54,931 bases of DNA from an uncultured Bacteroidales bacterium (GCA_902783885.1 CACZSQ010000090.1:1-54931); one strand, 5' to 3'; shown: positions 1 to 8,796, counted from the first letter of the stretch. Translations and numbers: made by a program. Notes: generated by a model from the letters alone, not told the origin.

Positions 1-882
1 GGCAGGCCCCGTGAAGGGATCGGCCACAGGGGCTTTGACTAACGCTTCCAGACGGCGTCCGATGTCCTCGGCATCGTGCACCATCACGCTCTCCTCGGGC
101 AGCGAGTCGAGTTGTGTGGCATAGTAGCTCTTGTATAACGGTAGCACCATCCCGTCGTCTGTGCGAGCTTCTGCCTGCACAGATACACGATAGTTGCGAC
201 GGTTCTGAACGATGGATGCGCCTTCGGTGTTGACCAGATAGGTGCGGATGTTCTCCATCCGAAGACTGGCAACAGCTTCGCTGAACTGCGGATGACTGCG
301 GAAAGCGGCTGAGATACGGCACAGGCGTTGCTCCCAGTCGCGCAGCTCCTCGGGTGTGAGGGTGGGGTTTGAGAGGGGCGCTTCGTAAAAGGTTTCGGCG
401 GCCTCAGGAGCTTGGCTGAAACAGGGAGCCTTGTCTTCGTTGTCGGCTTGCGTGCGCAGACGACTTTGTACGTTGCGATAGGAGCTCGTGGCGCGGTCGT
501 AGGCGCTTAGCATTTGCAACCAGATGCAGGCGCGAATGGCGTCAGGTGAAGCATCCTTCAACGGGATGGCAATCGAGCCATGCGACCCTTGAGGGCTGAA
601 TTTGAAATTGTCCAATTCAGGCGAGCCAACACGTATTTGGGGCATGAACATACGGTCATGCTCTGTCTTCGAAGTGGCGAGGAAGCCAAAGGAAGCAGCT
701 ACGTTAACCTTATATGTCTCCTGCACACGGAAGCTCATGAAATAAGGTTTCACATCCTGCTGCTGCAGTTCCTCAAAGTCTGCAGCCAACTCTTCGCGAA
801 GGACTTGGAGCAGCGTATCGTTCTCAACTGTGGAAGCAGCAAATAATGGCAAAGATATGAGTAGGCATAGGAACAGACCCAT
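1..882 (-). CDS. TldD/PmbA-family metallopeptidase-related protein, N-terminal part (cut by window edge)
   Basis: An open frame runs from an ATG at 882 to the left edge, 294 codons without a stop. The product begins with a signal peptide (MGLFLCLLISLPLFAAS). Its secreted N-terminal domain has features of the Bacteroidota TldD-like group, such as YFMSFRVQET, an RNVQSRLR segment and IRTYLVNTEG. TldD/PmbA proteins act as protease-like modulators; their zinc-binding half would lie beyond the edge. In-frame ATGs at 930 and 948 would add up to 22 residues, but that leader is encoded partly by a GC-rich palindromic repeat (883-912), so 882 is preferred. It lies downstream of proA on the same strand. 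Family call moderately confident. Confidence 0.7.
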   Translation of the reverse strand, partial: MGLFLCLLISLPLFAASTVENDTLLQVLREELAADFEELQQQDVKPYFMSFRVQETYKVNVAASFGFLATSKTEHDRMFMPQIRVGSPELDNFKFSPQGSHGSIAIPLKDASPDAIRACIWLQMLSAYDRATSSYRNVQSRLRTQADNEDKAPCFSQAPEAAETFYEAPLSNPTLTPEELRDWEQRLCRISAAFRSHPQFSEAVASLRMENIRTYLVNTEGASIVQNRRNYRVSVQAEARTDDGMVLPLYKSYYATQLDSLPEESVMVHDAEDIGRRLEALVKAPVADPFTGPA

Positions 883-912
883 CTCCCTGCCCCTCCCTTG
901 TATGGAGGGGAG
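883..912. repeat. GC-rich palindromic mini-repeat at the start of the TldD-like gene
   Basis: On the minus strand this reads CTCCCCTCCATACAAGGG followed by AGGGGCAGGGAG, ending directly at the ATG at 882. It closely resembles the elements inside ddl (11001-11033) and paaK (52287-52322). The arms CCCTCC and GGGAGGGG make it a dyad. It is open in the frame of the downstream gene and would encode PSIQGRGRE if an upstream ATG were used. Confidence 0.65.
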
Positions 913-971
913 TATATAGTTTTGCAACATACTTCTTATTGTGCTCATACCATTTATACTTTCTTACTTTC

Positions 972-2246
972 TTACTTCCTTACCTGCCCTTCTCCCTTAA
1001 TAATCCATTTATAAGTTGTTATTTCTTCAAGGGCCATAGGGCCGCGAGCATGGAGTTTCTGCGTTGAGATGCCAATCTCTGCGCCGAGCCCGAACTGTCC
1101 TCCATCAGTGAAGCTGGTGGGAGCGTTGTGATAGACGCAGGCGGCATCGACCTCGTTGAGGAAGCGCTGGGCGGCATCGGGGTCCTCAGTGACGATGCTC
1201 TCGCTGTGACCGCTACCATAGCGGGCAATGTGCTCAAGGGCTTCGTCCAAGCTATCTACCACCTTCACAGCCATACGCAACGACAGAAACTCCGTGCCAA
1301 AGGAGCTCTCAGATGCAGGGATTATTTGGTGTTCCACTAGTGGAACAAGCTCGTTCCACCGGTGGAACACGGTCGTCCCACTAGTGGAACACACCTTCTC
1401 ATCCAGTTCTATCGTCACTCCCTTGCTGAGGAGTGGCTCGAAGAGGGCGGGCAAATCACCGAGACGATCGCGATGAATGATGAGACAGTCGAGGGCGTTG
1501 CAGACGCTGACGCGGCGCGTCTTGGCATTCACCACGATGGGTATGGCTTTCTGCAGGTCTGCAGCGCGGTCGATATAGCAGTGTACCACGCCCGCACCGG
1601 TCTCAATAACAGGCACACGGGCATTGTCGCGAACGTAGTTGATGAGTCGGTTGCTGCCACGAGGAATAATGAGATCCACCAGCCCGTGTGCTTGCAGCAG
1701 ACGGTCGGTATCTTCGTGACTGGTCAGCAAGAGGACACTTTCGGCAGGCACGTCATGGCGCCGCAGCACCTCGTGGATAAGCGCCACGATGGCTGTGCAG
1801 CTGTCCTTGGCATCGCTACCGCCTTTGAGGATGCAGGAGCTGCCCGCCTTCAGGCAGAGCGCGAAGCAGTCGAAACACACGTTGGGCCGCGCCTCAAAGA
1901 TAATGCCAATAACGCCAAAAGGCACGCTCACGCGGGTGAGTTCCAAGCCATTGGGCAGCACACTGTGCTTGAGCACGCGGCCGAGGGGCGAAGGCAGGGA
2001 TGCCACTTTGCGCAGGTCTGCGGCGATGTCACGCAGGCGTCCTTCAGTGAGTTGCAGGCGGTCATAGCGCGGGTCGGCAGGGTCCATACGCTTGAGGTCG
2101 AGGGCATTGGCCAGAAGAAGATCTTCCATCCGCGCCTCTGTCATGTCGGCTAATTCGCATAGGATAGCGTTGCGCTCTGTATCTTTTAGCCGCGCCAGTC
2201 CTTTGCTGGCTGACTTCACTTGCTTGAATGACTCGTTCTCTGACAT
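972..2246 (-). CDS. proA: Glutamate-5-semialdehyde dehydrogenase (gamma-glutamyl phosphate reductase)
   Basis: Cytosolic enzyme of proline biosynthesis that reduces gamma-glutamyl phosphate to glutamate 5-semialdehyde with NADPH. The 424-residue product has the family signatures FGVIGIIFEARPNV (about 110-123), LKGGSDA (140-146), IIPRGSNRLI, and the catalytic cysteine in RRVSVCNALD (Cys249). Length is normal apart from about 21 extra residues near 287-307 (STSGTTVFHRWNELVPLVEH), encoded by a triple palindromic repeat inserted in frame. No proB is visible; the downstream same-strand neighbour is a TldD-like gene. A TATCTTTG -7 box lies at 2291-2298. Identification is secure. Confidence 0.96.
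   Translation of the reverse strand: MSENESFKQVKSASKGLARLKDTERNAILCELADMTEARMEDLLLANALDLKRMDPADPRYDRLQLTEGRLRDIAADLRKVASLPSPLGRVLKHSVLPNGLELTRVSVPFGVIGIIFEARPNVCFDCFALCLKAGSSCILKGGSDAKDSCTAIVALIHEVLRRHDVPAESVLLLTSHEDTDRLLQAHGLVDLIIPRGSNRLINYVRDNARVPVIETGAGVVHCYIDRAADLQKAIPIVVNAKTRRVSVCNALDCLIIHRDRLGDLPALFEPLLSKGVTIELDEKVCSTSGTTVFHRWNELVPLVEHQIIPASESSFGTEFLSLRMAVKVVDSLDEALEHIARYGSGHSESIVTEDPDAAQRFLNEVDAACVYHNAPTSFTDGGQFGLGAEIGISTQKLHARGPMALEEITTYKWIIKGEGQVRK
1331..1390. repeat. Triple 16-bp palindrome inserted in frame in proA
   Basis: Three near-identical palindromes occur at 1331-1346 (GTTCCACTAGTGGAAC), 1353-1368 (GTTCCACCGGTGGAAC) and 1375-1390 (GTCCCACTAGTGGAAC). The period is exactly 22 bp, so three units equal 66 bp or 22 codons and keep the reading frame. 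The encoded peptide is an extra segment not expected in ProA, placed after the catalytic domain core. Confidence 0.9.
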
Positions 2247-2290
2247 CGGTGTTCTTTCGTTTTTTGTTGATGTTTATGACTATTTGTGCG

Positions 2291-2298
2291 CAAAGATA
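2291..2298 (-). promoter_or_regulatory. Promoter -7 box for proA
   Basis: TATCTTTG on the minus strand matches the Bacteroidota consensus TAnnTTTG, with TTG about 21 bases upstream (CCTTGTG). It lies about 45 bp before the proA start. Confidence 0.6.
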
Positions 2299-2449
2299 CA
2301 ACGATTTCAGCAGATAGCACAAGGAAACGGCCAAAAAGTTGCAGTTCCCTCTTGTTGCACTTTTCGGTTTTAAACCGTCAATGCCGAGGTCTTTGATGGA
2401 CCAACCGATGGTACTATGACGATAAGCCAATGGGGTTAGGGCGACAAGG

Positions 2450-2491
2450 CAACGCTCCTAAGACGATGAGACGATGGTCTTAGGAGCGTTG
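2450..2491. terminator. Perfect 15-bp hairpin between the GH43 gene and proA
   Basis: The arms CAACGCTCCTAAGAC (2450-2464) and GTCTTAGGAGCGTTG (2477-2491) are perfectly complementary around a 12-base loop. It lies 27 bp past the GH43 stop (2518) and upstream of proA on the same strand. No clear T-run follows on the minus strand, so it may be a weak terminator or a palindromic repeat rather than a classical terminator. Confidence 0.5.
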
Positions 2492-2517
2492 AACAGTAGC
2501 CTTATAACAGACGGCTA

Positions 2518-4644
2518 TTAAGGTTGCCAGTGGAGGACAGCCCCGTTGCGGCGAGCAGGGTCAGCGCCTCGGAAGTCCATGCTGTAGGAGCTGCCCGTGG
2601 TGGGACTTTTGCCTAAATAGCGGTGGCTCTTCAGCGACAGCAGCATGAAGTCGTGGTCGAGGTAGTCCTGCCACAGGAATTCTTCTGCTTCGAGCGAGTC
2701 TGCAGTGAAGCGCACATCTCCCGGAAGGCCGTCGCCATAGAATTTCATGTAGCGTCCGTCAGCACACTGCAGGGCCACACGCCCCTGGCCACGGTCAATG
2801 ACGCGGAACTGTGTCAGCTCGCTCTTGTCGCCCTGATGGGTATCATGCAGGATGCCATGCTTGAGGGCAATGGCAGGACGACCTGTAGCCTTGTTGATAA
2901 TACGGATGGTCTGTCCGTAAGGGATGTTCTTTGAGCGGTCGGCATCGGGCTCATCCACAGTGAAATTGTCGAACTCAGCGTAGCCGCCGTTCTTGCCACC
3001 GGTGTTGAAGGCAAAGAGGGCATGACGTGAGCCTTGGAACGTGATAAGCTGATAGGATAAAGGCATCATACGCCCAATGGTGTGGAACGTCAGTCCATCG
3101 GTAGAATAGGCATACTGTGCCTGGTTGTTGTCGTAGTCACCAATACTACGGAGCCATATCTTTCCGTCGGTTAGATCAACGAGCACGCTGACGGTGTCGT
3201 TTGTCAACTGCTCGAAGCAGCGCAGGATATATGAAGTGTTCCCTTTACGAGAGGATTCCGAGGGGAGGCTTACGCCTATCCATGAGCAGGGTACATTGAT
3301 GTTTCCGAGGCCGGCTACATCTCCGTTTTTCAGCCCTTTGACACAAAGCTCGACGGTGGCCACGGACTTAGGGCCAATCACGCGCTGTGTGAGAGTATTG
3401 CGAGCCCACATCAGCTGCTCGGCAGGCTGTGCCTGCAGGCGCAGACGACCACCCTTGAGGCTCCATGCCTTTTCATCGGGATTGTGATTCCACTGCCATA
3501 CGCGGCCTAGCTGCTTGCCGTCGAAGTTCTCATTGCGGTCGTACGGAGCGTGCATGGGTTGGGCGGCCTCTCCGATGCCATAACAGCCGAGGACGGTGTC
3601 GGGCTTATACCAAGTCCTTGGAGCACGACCGAGATTCCCAGGCAGGCCGACCATGGGCCAACCGTCCTCCCAAGTCATGGGCATCAGACAGACGGTGCGA
3701 CCGATGGAGTGGAAGTCCTGCATGAACAAAGCCCACCATGAACCGTTCTTTGCCTGCACGATACCGCCCTGATGAGCATTGCTGCAAGCTGTGGCATCCT
3801 TGTCCTGAGGGCCGAGGCCGAACTTCGTGCCATCCTCACCGATACGATATTTGGTGCCACGAGGCACCTGTGTAAGGGGGGCAGCGTGATAGCCGTAAGT
3901 CTCGTCAGCTGTGATGATGCGCGTTTCATAGGGACCATAAATATTATCCGCGCGCGAGCAAAGCGTGCGCCCATTCGGCATATAATCGGTAGAAATCAAA
4001 TAGTACTTGCCATCAATCTTATACATGTGGTGTCCCTCTCCCACTCCATTTCCTTCGGGAATAATCACACGCTCCGTTCCTTCCACGGGGCCGCTCATGT
4101 CGGGCTTGAGCTCGGTACACTTCACGGTGCCGTAACCGTGGATGGCATATATCTTACCATCGTCGTCGAAGAGCACGCCCAGGTCGTAGATATTCCCCTT
4201 CATATTGTGGTGAGTCCACGGGCCTCGGATATCCTTGGCTGTATAGCATTGCAGTCCCTTGCCGTTGATGTTGGAGAAGACATAGAACTGACCGTTGGCA
4301 TAGCGGATGCACGGTGCCCAGATGCCCTGTCCATATACCTCACGATGGTTCTTCAGCGCAAAGGCATCGTCGTCAAAGTCAAAACGGTCGAAGCAGTAGC
4401 TGATGTTTTCCCAGTTGACGAGGTCCTTGGAATGGAGAATCACCAAGCCGGGTACGGAGTGCATCGTTGTGCCGGCAAGATAGTAGTCATCGCCAACCCT
4501 GATGACATCGGGGTCGGAAAACTCATCGTAGAACAGAGGGTTGGTGAATGTGCCGTTGCCATTGTCGGCCGTCCAGGATGTTTGTGCTTGTGCCACGCCA
4601 ATCATCAAGAAAAAGGCGGCAAAAAAAGGAAAGAAAGCTTTCAT
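2518..4644 (-). CDS. Secreted glycoside hydrolase family 43 protein
   Basis: Predicted exported plant-polysaccharide glycosidase (beta-xylosidase or alpha-L-arabinofuranosidase type). The 708 residues start with a signal peptide ending AQAQ (about 21). A five-bladed GH43 propeller follows, with the likely general base in EFSDPDVIRV (Asp44), the pKa-tuning Asp in DLGVLFDDDGKIY (Asp154) and the acid Glu in GVGEGHHMYK (Glu203). A C-terminal beta-sandwich of the GH43_C2 type (about 380-565) is followed by a roughly 130-residue extension that resembles a beta-trefoil or lectin-like module (FRVIDRGQGRVALQC). It starts 35 bp downstream of tRNA-Arg on the same strand, with no separate -7 box visible. 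The exact substrate cannot be told from sequence alone. Confidence 0.88.
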   Translation of the reverse strand: MKAFFPFFAAFFLMIGVAQAQTSWTADNGNGTFTNPLFYDEFSDPDVIRVGDDYYLAGTTMHSVPGLVILHSKDLVNWENISYCFDRFDFDDDAFALKNHREVYGQGIWAPCIRYANGQFYVFSNINGKGLQCYTAKDIRGPWTHHNMKGNIYDLGVLFDDDGKIYAIHGYGTVKCTELKPDMSGPVEGTERVIIPEGNGVGEGHHMYKIDGKYYLISTDYMPNGRTLCSRADNIYGPYETRIITADETYGYHAAPLTQVPRGTKYRIGEDGTKFGLGPQDKDATACSNAHQGGIVQAKNGSWWALFMQDFHSIGRTVCLMPMTWEDGWPMVGLPGNLGRAPRTWYKPDTVLGCYGIGEAAQPMHAPYDRNENFDGKQLGRVWQWNHNPDEKAWSLKGGRLRLQAQPAEQLMWARNTLTQRVIGPKSVATVELCVKGLKNGDVAGLGNINVPCSWIGVSLPSESSRKGNTSYILRCFEQLTNDTVSVLVDLTDGKIWLRSIGDYDNNQAQYAYSTDGLTFHTIGRMMPLSYQLITFQGSRHALFAFNTGGKNGGYAEFDNFTVDEPDADRSKNIPYGQTIRIINKATGRPAIALKHGILHDTHQGDKSELTQFRVIDRGQGRVALQCADGRYMKFYGDGLPGDVRFTADSLEAEEFLWQDYLDHDFMLLSLKSHRYLGKSPTTGSSYSMDFRGADPARRNGAVLHWQP

Positions 4645-4678
4645 TTATTCAATAATACAATGTTTCAATCTTTCGAAG

Positions 4679-4752
4679 TGACTCCGGCGGGATTCTAACC
4701 CGCGACCTTCGGAACCGGAATCCGACGCTCTATACAGCTAAGCTACGGAGCC
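4679..4752 (-). tRNA. tRNA-Arg (anticodon CCG)
   Basis: Reading the minus strand from 4752, the acceptor arm GGCTCCG pairs with CGGAGTC with one G-T pair. The anticodon arm is TCGGA-TTCCGGT-TCCGA, giving anticodon CCG. The T-arm GCGGG-TTAGAAT-CCCGC is perfect. The discriminator base is A and CCA is not encoded. A TACCTTTG -7 box lies about 33 bp upstream. Confidence 0.95.
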
Positions 4753-4784
4753 AATAGGAGACGAAAGGGATAGCTTTCGTGGCG

Positions 4785-4792
4785 CAAAGGTA
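4785..4792 (-). promoter_or_regulatory. Promoter -7 box for tRNA-Arg
   Basis: TACCTTTG on the minus strand, about 33 bp upstream of the tRNA 5' end. It probably also drives the GH43 gene, since no terminator is seen between them. Confidence 0.6.
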
Positions 4793-4950
4793 GGCTTTTT
4801 TGATGATGTATCCAATTTTTTCAACACTTTTCATGATGAAAAAAGGCCGATTGGTGATAAAGTAACCTCAGACCCATGATCAAGACGCAATAAGGGCGCT
4901 ACAGCGAGCGTTTTACTGGTAGATTATTCATTGCAAACAAACCACAACTT

Positions 4951-6999
4951 ATGGCAAAGAAGTTTTATATTATCCTTGCGGCCTCGTCGCTTACAGCACT
5001 CGCCGCCTGTACAAAGGAAGGCTCTGAGCTGGAATATACATTGTCCAACAGCAACAGTGGTGGCGCTGCAGCCTCTGGCGACACGAATGGTCAGGGAAGC
5101 AACTTCACGAGCAACTACTCCCCGACCCTCACGGGAGATGTCCTCAACCTTAATATAGCCTTCGACAATGACGACATCACAGTCTATGGAGATGTCACGG
5201 AAACTGTGCCTGCGGAAGAGACAGACAAAGACTACGAGGACTATGTTCAGAACTTCAACAGCCAGCACACCGTGACCATCACCTACAGCGATGGCAACGC
5301 CACCGTCAGCGGTGGTGACATGGCGGGCGTGAACATCGCCACCAGCGGAGCGGACGTGATCGTCAACAGCACCATTAAGGGTATTACCTACGTGCTCACA
5401 GGCTCGGCCTCCAATGGTTCGTTCAAGATGGCTGCGGGAACCGATGACAAGAAATTCGGTCTCGTGCTGCAAGACCTTACGCTGACGAAGAGCGGTGGTT
5501 CAGCTATCAACATACAGTCCTCAAAGCGCTGCTATTTGCAACTATTGGGCGACAATACACTCGACAACACAGGCAAATATAGCGGCACCGAGGAAGACCA
5601 GAAGGGTTGTATCTTCAGCGAGGGAAAACTGCTCATCAGCGGATCCGGAACACTCAGCGCCACCAGTGTGACCATGCACGCCATCGCCTCCGATGACTAT
5701 GTATGGGTTCACAGCGGCCCCACGCTTCATCTGAAGACTTATGGCAAGGACGGCATCCATGCCAATGACAGCGTGGTGGTCTCGGGGGGCAAGACCTTCA
5801 TCGAAACAGTCGGCGACGGCATCCAGGTGGATGAACTGACAGGCAACTACGTGCAGAAAGGTGGCTTCGTCCGCATCCATGCGGCCAGGGATGATGACGA
5901 GAACGACAACAGTCACGGTGTTAAGAGCGCTGGAGGCGTTATCCTTGAGGGCGGCGCCCTGCAAGTAACTGTGACTGACCCTGCCGCCAAGGCTGTGAAA
6001 GCAGACGGCGACATCAGCGTCACAGGTGGAAAACAGACGCTCATCACGACTGGCAATGGCACCTATGACAGCGAGGATGCCGACACGAAAGCTTCCGCAG
6101 GGCTCTCAGCCGAAGGGAGCATCCTCATCAGTGGCGGCGACATCCGTTGCAAGAGCACAGGCAGCGGTGGCAAAGGCATCAAGGCCGAAGGCACACTCAC
6201 CATGGACAACGGCTGCACGGTGCGCATCACGACCAGCGGCAAACGATACTCTTACGGCAGCCTCCACTCCTCGCCAAAGGGTATCAAGAGCGAGGGCAAG
6301 ATGACTATCAACGGCGGCACCATCGCCGTCAAGCTCACCGGCACGGGCGACGGCACAGAGGCCATCGAGAGCAAAGATGCCATCACCGTCAACGACGGCT
6401 TCATCGCAGCTTCCAGTTATGACGATGCCATCAACAGCAAGCTGGACTTCACCATGAACGGAGGTTACCTTTTCGCACAGGGCCTCAACAACGATGCGTT
6501 GGATGCCAACCGGAACCTGTATGTCAACGGTGGTGCCATCCTTGCCTCGGGAGGCGCACAACCCGAGAATGCTCTCGATGCTGCCGAAGGCTACAGTATA
6601 TATATAAATGGTGGCTGGACATTTGCCGTGGGAGGCTCCACGGCACAGACCGCCAGCAGTAGCCAACAAGCCAGCATAGCCTTCTCTTCCAATGTCAGCG
6701 GAAAGACAATAGGGCTCTTTGACAGTAACGGAAAAGGACTCATGGCTGTCACCGTGCCCTCCACATCCTGCTCCTCCTGTTACATGACAGCCCCGGGGAT
6801 GACAGCCGGCAATGCCTACACAGTGACAAACGGCGTCAGCGTCAGCGGCGGCACAACTTGGTGCGGAATGAATGTTACGGGTAGCATCAGTGGCGGATCA
6901 ACTCTCACCTCTGCCACGGCAGCACTCAGCGTTGGTCAAGGCATGGGTGGTGGTCAGCCCGGCGGTGGTGGAGGTCCTGGCGGAGGCAGGCCTTGGTAA
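4951..6999 (+). CDS. Beta-helix lipoprotein, carbohydrate-binding domain-containing (Cthe_2159/DUF4353-like)
   Basis: The 682-residue product carries a lipoprotein signal (SLTALAAC, Cys20), so it is likely anchored in the outer membrane. From about residue 90 it consists of repeated coils such as ITVNDGFIAASS, MTINGGTIAVK and LLISGSGTLSAT, as expected of a right-handed parallel beta-helix. The pattern matches the Cthe_2159-like carbohydrate-binding family, known for calcium-dependent binding of acidic plant polysaccharides such as polygalacturonate. The C-terminus is a glycine-rich tail (GMGGGQPGGGGGPGGG). The gene stands alone between tRNA-Arg and asnA. Ligand specificity is inferred from the family only. 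Confidence 0.8.
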   Translation: MAKKFYIILAASSLTALAACTKEGSELEYTLSNSNSGGAAASGDTNGQGSNFTSNYSPTLTGDVLNLNIAFDNDDITVYGDVTETVPAEETDKDYEDYVQNFNSQHTVTITYSDGNATVSGGDMAGVNIATSGADVIVNSTIKGITYVLTGSASNGSFKMAAGTDDKKFGLVLQDLTLTKSGGSAINIQSSKRCYLQLLGDNTLDNTGKYSGTEEDQKGCIFSEGKLLISGSGTLSATSVTMHAIASDDYVWVHSGPTLHLKTYGKDGIHANDSVVVSGGKTFIETVGDGIQVDELTGNYVQKGGFVRIHAARDDDENDNSHGVKSAGGVILEGGALQVTVTDPAAKAVKADGDISVTGGKQTLITTGNGTYDSEDADTKASAGLSAEGSILISGGDIRCKSTGSGGKGIKAEGTLTMDNGCTVRITTSGKRYSYGSLHSSPKGIKSEGKMTINGGTIAVKLTGTGDGTEAIESKDAITVNDGFIAASSYDDAINSKLDFTMNGGYLFAQGLNNDALDANRNLYVNGGAILASGGAQPENALDAAEGYSIYINGGWTFAVGGSTAQTASSSQQASIAFSSNVSGKTIGLFDSNGKGLMAVTVPSTSCSSCYMTAPGMTAGNAYTVTNGVSVSGGTTWCGMNVTGSISGGSTLTSATAALSVGQGMGGGQPGGGGGPGGGRPW

Positions 7000-7059
7000 A
7001 GAAAATATCTTTTAGAAAGTTTATTTTGCATTTTTATTTGCCATTTGAAAGAAAAGCAC

Positions 7060-7067
7060 TACCTTTG
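7060..7067 (+). promoter_or_regulatory. Promoter -7 box for asnA
   Basis: TACCTTTG, with TTTG at 7037-7040 about 19 bp upstream as the -33 element. The asnA start lies 33 bp downstream. Confidence 0.7.
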
Positions 7068-7099
7068 CCGCGCAAAATGACAAATAAAGCCGCAAAATA

Positions 7100-8137
7100 A
7101 TGAGCATTCTTCTCAAACCTGAGGGCTATAGCCCAGCACTTGACCTGCAACAGACAGAGCTTTCCATCAAGAAAATCAAGAACTTCTTCTTGAGAGACCT
7201 CTCCTCGGAACTGCGCCTACGCCGCGTGACAGCTCCCCTGTTCGTTTTGAAAGGGCTTGGCCTCAACGACGATCTCAACGGCATCGAGCGTCCCGTCACC
7301 TTTCCCATCAAATGCATGGGCGATGCGCCAGCCGAGATTGTCCACTCTTTGGCCAAATGGAAGCGTAACACGCTGGCAGAGTACCATGTTCCAAACGGAT
7401 TCGGCATCGTCACCGACATGAACGCCGTCCGCGCAGACGAAGAACTGGACAACATCCACAGCATCTATGTGGACCAATGGGACTGGGAGCGCACGATGGC
7501 GCGTGAGGACCGCAACCTCGCCTTCCTGCGCAAGACCGTGGAACGCATCTACAGCTCTATCCTCCGCACAGAATACTACCTCAGCGAGATGTACCCCCAG
7601 CTGCAGCCGTTCCTGCCCGAGAACATCCATTTCATACACAGCGAGGAACTGCGCCGCCTCTATCCCGACTTCACGCCGAAAGAGCGTGAACATGCCATCT
7701 GCAAGCAATATGGTGCAGTGTTCATCATCGGCATCGGCGGCAAACTCGGCGACGGCAAGGAGCATGATATGCGAGCTCCCGACTACGATGACTGGTCAAC
7801 ACCCAACGAGGACGGTTTCGAGGGACTTAACGGCGACCTACTCATCTGGTACCCGCTGCTCAACCGCAGCATAGAGCTCTCTTCTATGGGCATTCGCGTA
7901 GATGCTGACGCTCTCAACCGGCAGCTGGCCTTACAGGGAAAGGAAGAACGCAAGAAACTGTTCTTCCACCAGCGTCTGCTCTCTGGCGAGTTGCCTTTGA
8001 GCATCGGTGGCGGCATCGGACAGAGCCGCCTCTGCATGATACTACTACACAAGGCACACATCGGCGAGACACAAGCCAGCATCTGGCCTGACTCTATGCG
8101 CCAGGAATGTCGCGAGGCCGGCATTCCCCTCATTTGA
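7100..8137 (+). CDS. asnA: Aspartate--ammonia ligase (asparagine synthetase A)
   Basis: Cytosolic ATP-dependent enzyme that makes asparagine from aspartate and ammonia. The 345-residue product is full length and resembles class II aminoacyl-tRNA synthetases: LRRVTAPLFV near the N-terminus, PVTFPIKC, HSIYVDQWDWE (about 120-130), GKEHDMRAPDYDDW (about 221-234) and the motif-3-like GGGIGQSRLCM (about 305-315). It is a single-gene transcript between its own promoter and a strong hairpin at 8164-8202 shared with efp on the other strand. Confidence 0.97.
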   Translation: MSILLKPEGYSPALDLQQTELSIKKIKNFFLRDLSSELRLRRVTAPLFVLKGLGLNDDLNGIERPVTFPIKCMGDAPAEIVHSLAKWKRNTLAEYHVPNGFGIVTDMNAVRADEELDNIHSIYVDQWDWERTMAREDRNLAFLRKTVERIYSSILRTEYYLSEMYPQLQPFLPENIHFIHSEELRRLYPDFTPKEREHAICKQYGAVFIIGIGGKLGDGKEHDMRAPDYDDWSTPNEDGFEGLNGDLLIWYPLLNRSIELSSMGIRVDADALNRQLALQGKEERKKLFFHQRLLSGELPLSIGGGIGQSRLCMILLHKAHIGETQASIWPDSMRQECREAGIPLI

Positions 8138-8163
8138 TCTTCTCACACAACAGTGTACATAAA

Positions 8164-8202
8164 GCAAGGGGCTGTGTCAAAATGCCTGACACAGCCCCTT
8201 GC
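8164..8202. terminator. Bidirectional hairpin terminator between asnA and efp
   Basis: A perfect 16-bp stem, GCAAGGGGCTGTGTCA (8164-8179) and TGACACAGCCCCTTGC (8187-8202), with a 7-base loop. It lies between convergent genes. The core AAGGGGCTGTGTC recurs in the hairpin at 43893-43943, also between convergent genes. Confidence 0.8.
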
Positions 8203-8229
8203 TGTTATGCGTTTATTGTAGCAGTTCTC

Positions 8230-8796
8230 TTAAGCCTTCACACGGCCAAGGTAGCTTCCGTCGCGAGTATCAACCTCGACAATCTCACCCTCGTTGATGA
8301 AGAGAGGCACGCGAATCTCTGCACCCGTCTCCACCTTTGCAGGCTTCAGTGTGTTGGTGGCGGTATCACCTTTGAGGCCGGGCTCTGTCCAAGTGATGGC
8401 GAGCTTCACCTTTACGGGAACGTCAGCATAGAGAACGGTCTCCGTAGAGGCATCGGTGACGACTTCCACGTTCTCACCTTCCTTCATGAAGGCCACGCCG
8501 TTGATCTGATCCTTGGGGATGGGAATCTGCTCGAAGGTCTCGTTGTTCATGAAGATGTAGTCCTCGCCCTCGAGATAGAGGAACTGATAGCTACGACGCT
8601 CCACACGCACGTCCTCGAGCTTCTCACCGATATTGAAACGGCGCTCAAGAACATTGCCGCTCACCACATCCTTCAGGGTGGTGCGCATGATGGTGTTGCC
8701 CTTACCAGGCTTCACGTGGAGGAAGTCGATGCAGAAATAGAGCTTGCCATCCATGCGGATGCATGTGCCCTTCTTGATGTCTTGTGAATTAATCAT
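8230..8796 (-). CDS. efp: Translation elongation factor P
   Basis: Binds stalled ribosomes and promotes peptide-bond formation at polyproline stretches. The 188-residue product has the usual three-domain length. The N-terminal KOW-like domain carries the loop VKPGKGN, whose Lys32 sits at the position of the modified lysine in other EF-Ps. The central and C-terminal OB folds include ITWTEPGLKGDTATNTLK and the final VDTRDGSYLGR. A TACCTTTG box at 8869-8876 precedes it. No EF-P-modifying enzyme is seen in the window. Confidence 0.97.
   Translation of the reverse strand: MINSQDIKKGTCIRMDGKLYFCIDFLHVKPGKGNTIMRTTLKDVVSGNVLERRFNIGEKLEDVRVERRSYQFLYLEGEDYIFMNNETFEQIPIPKDQINGVAFMKEGENVEVVTDASTETVLYADVPVKVKLAITWTEPGLKGDTATNTLKPAKVETGAEIRVPLFINEGEIVEVDTRDGSYLGRVKA

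Noticed and set aside
1331-1390. Small CRISPR-like array (three 16-bp repeats at constant spacing)
   Set aside because: The units are perfect palindromes with 6-bp gaps, lie in frame inside proA and have no leader or cas genes, so they are an intragenic mini-repeat.
4679-4752. tRNA-Arg as an integration site for a genomic island
   Set aside because: No integrase gene and no repeat of the tRNA 3' end was seen in the window.
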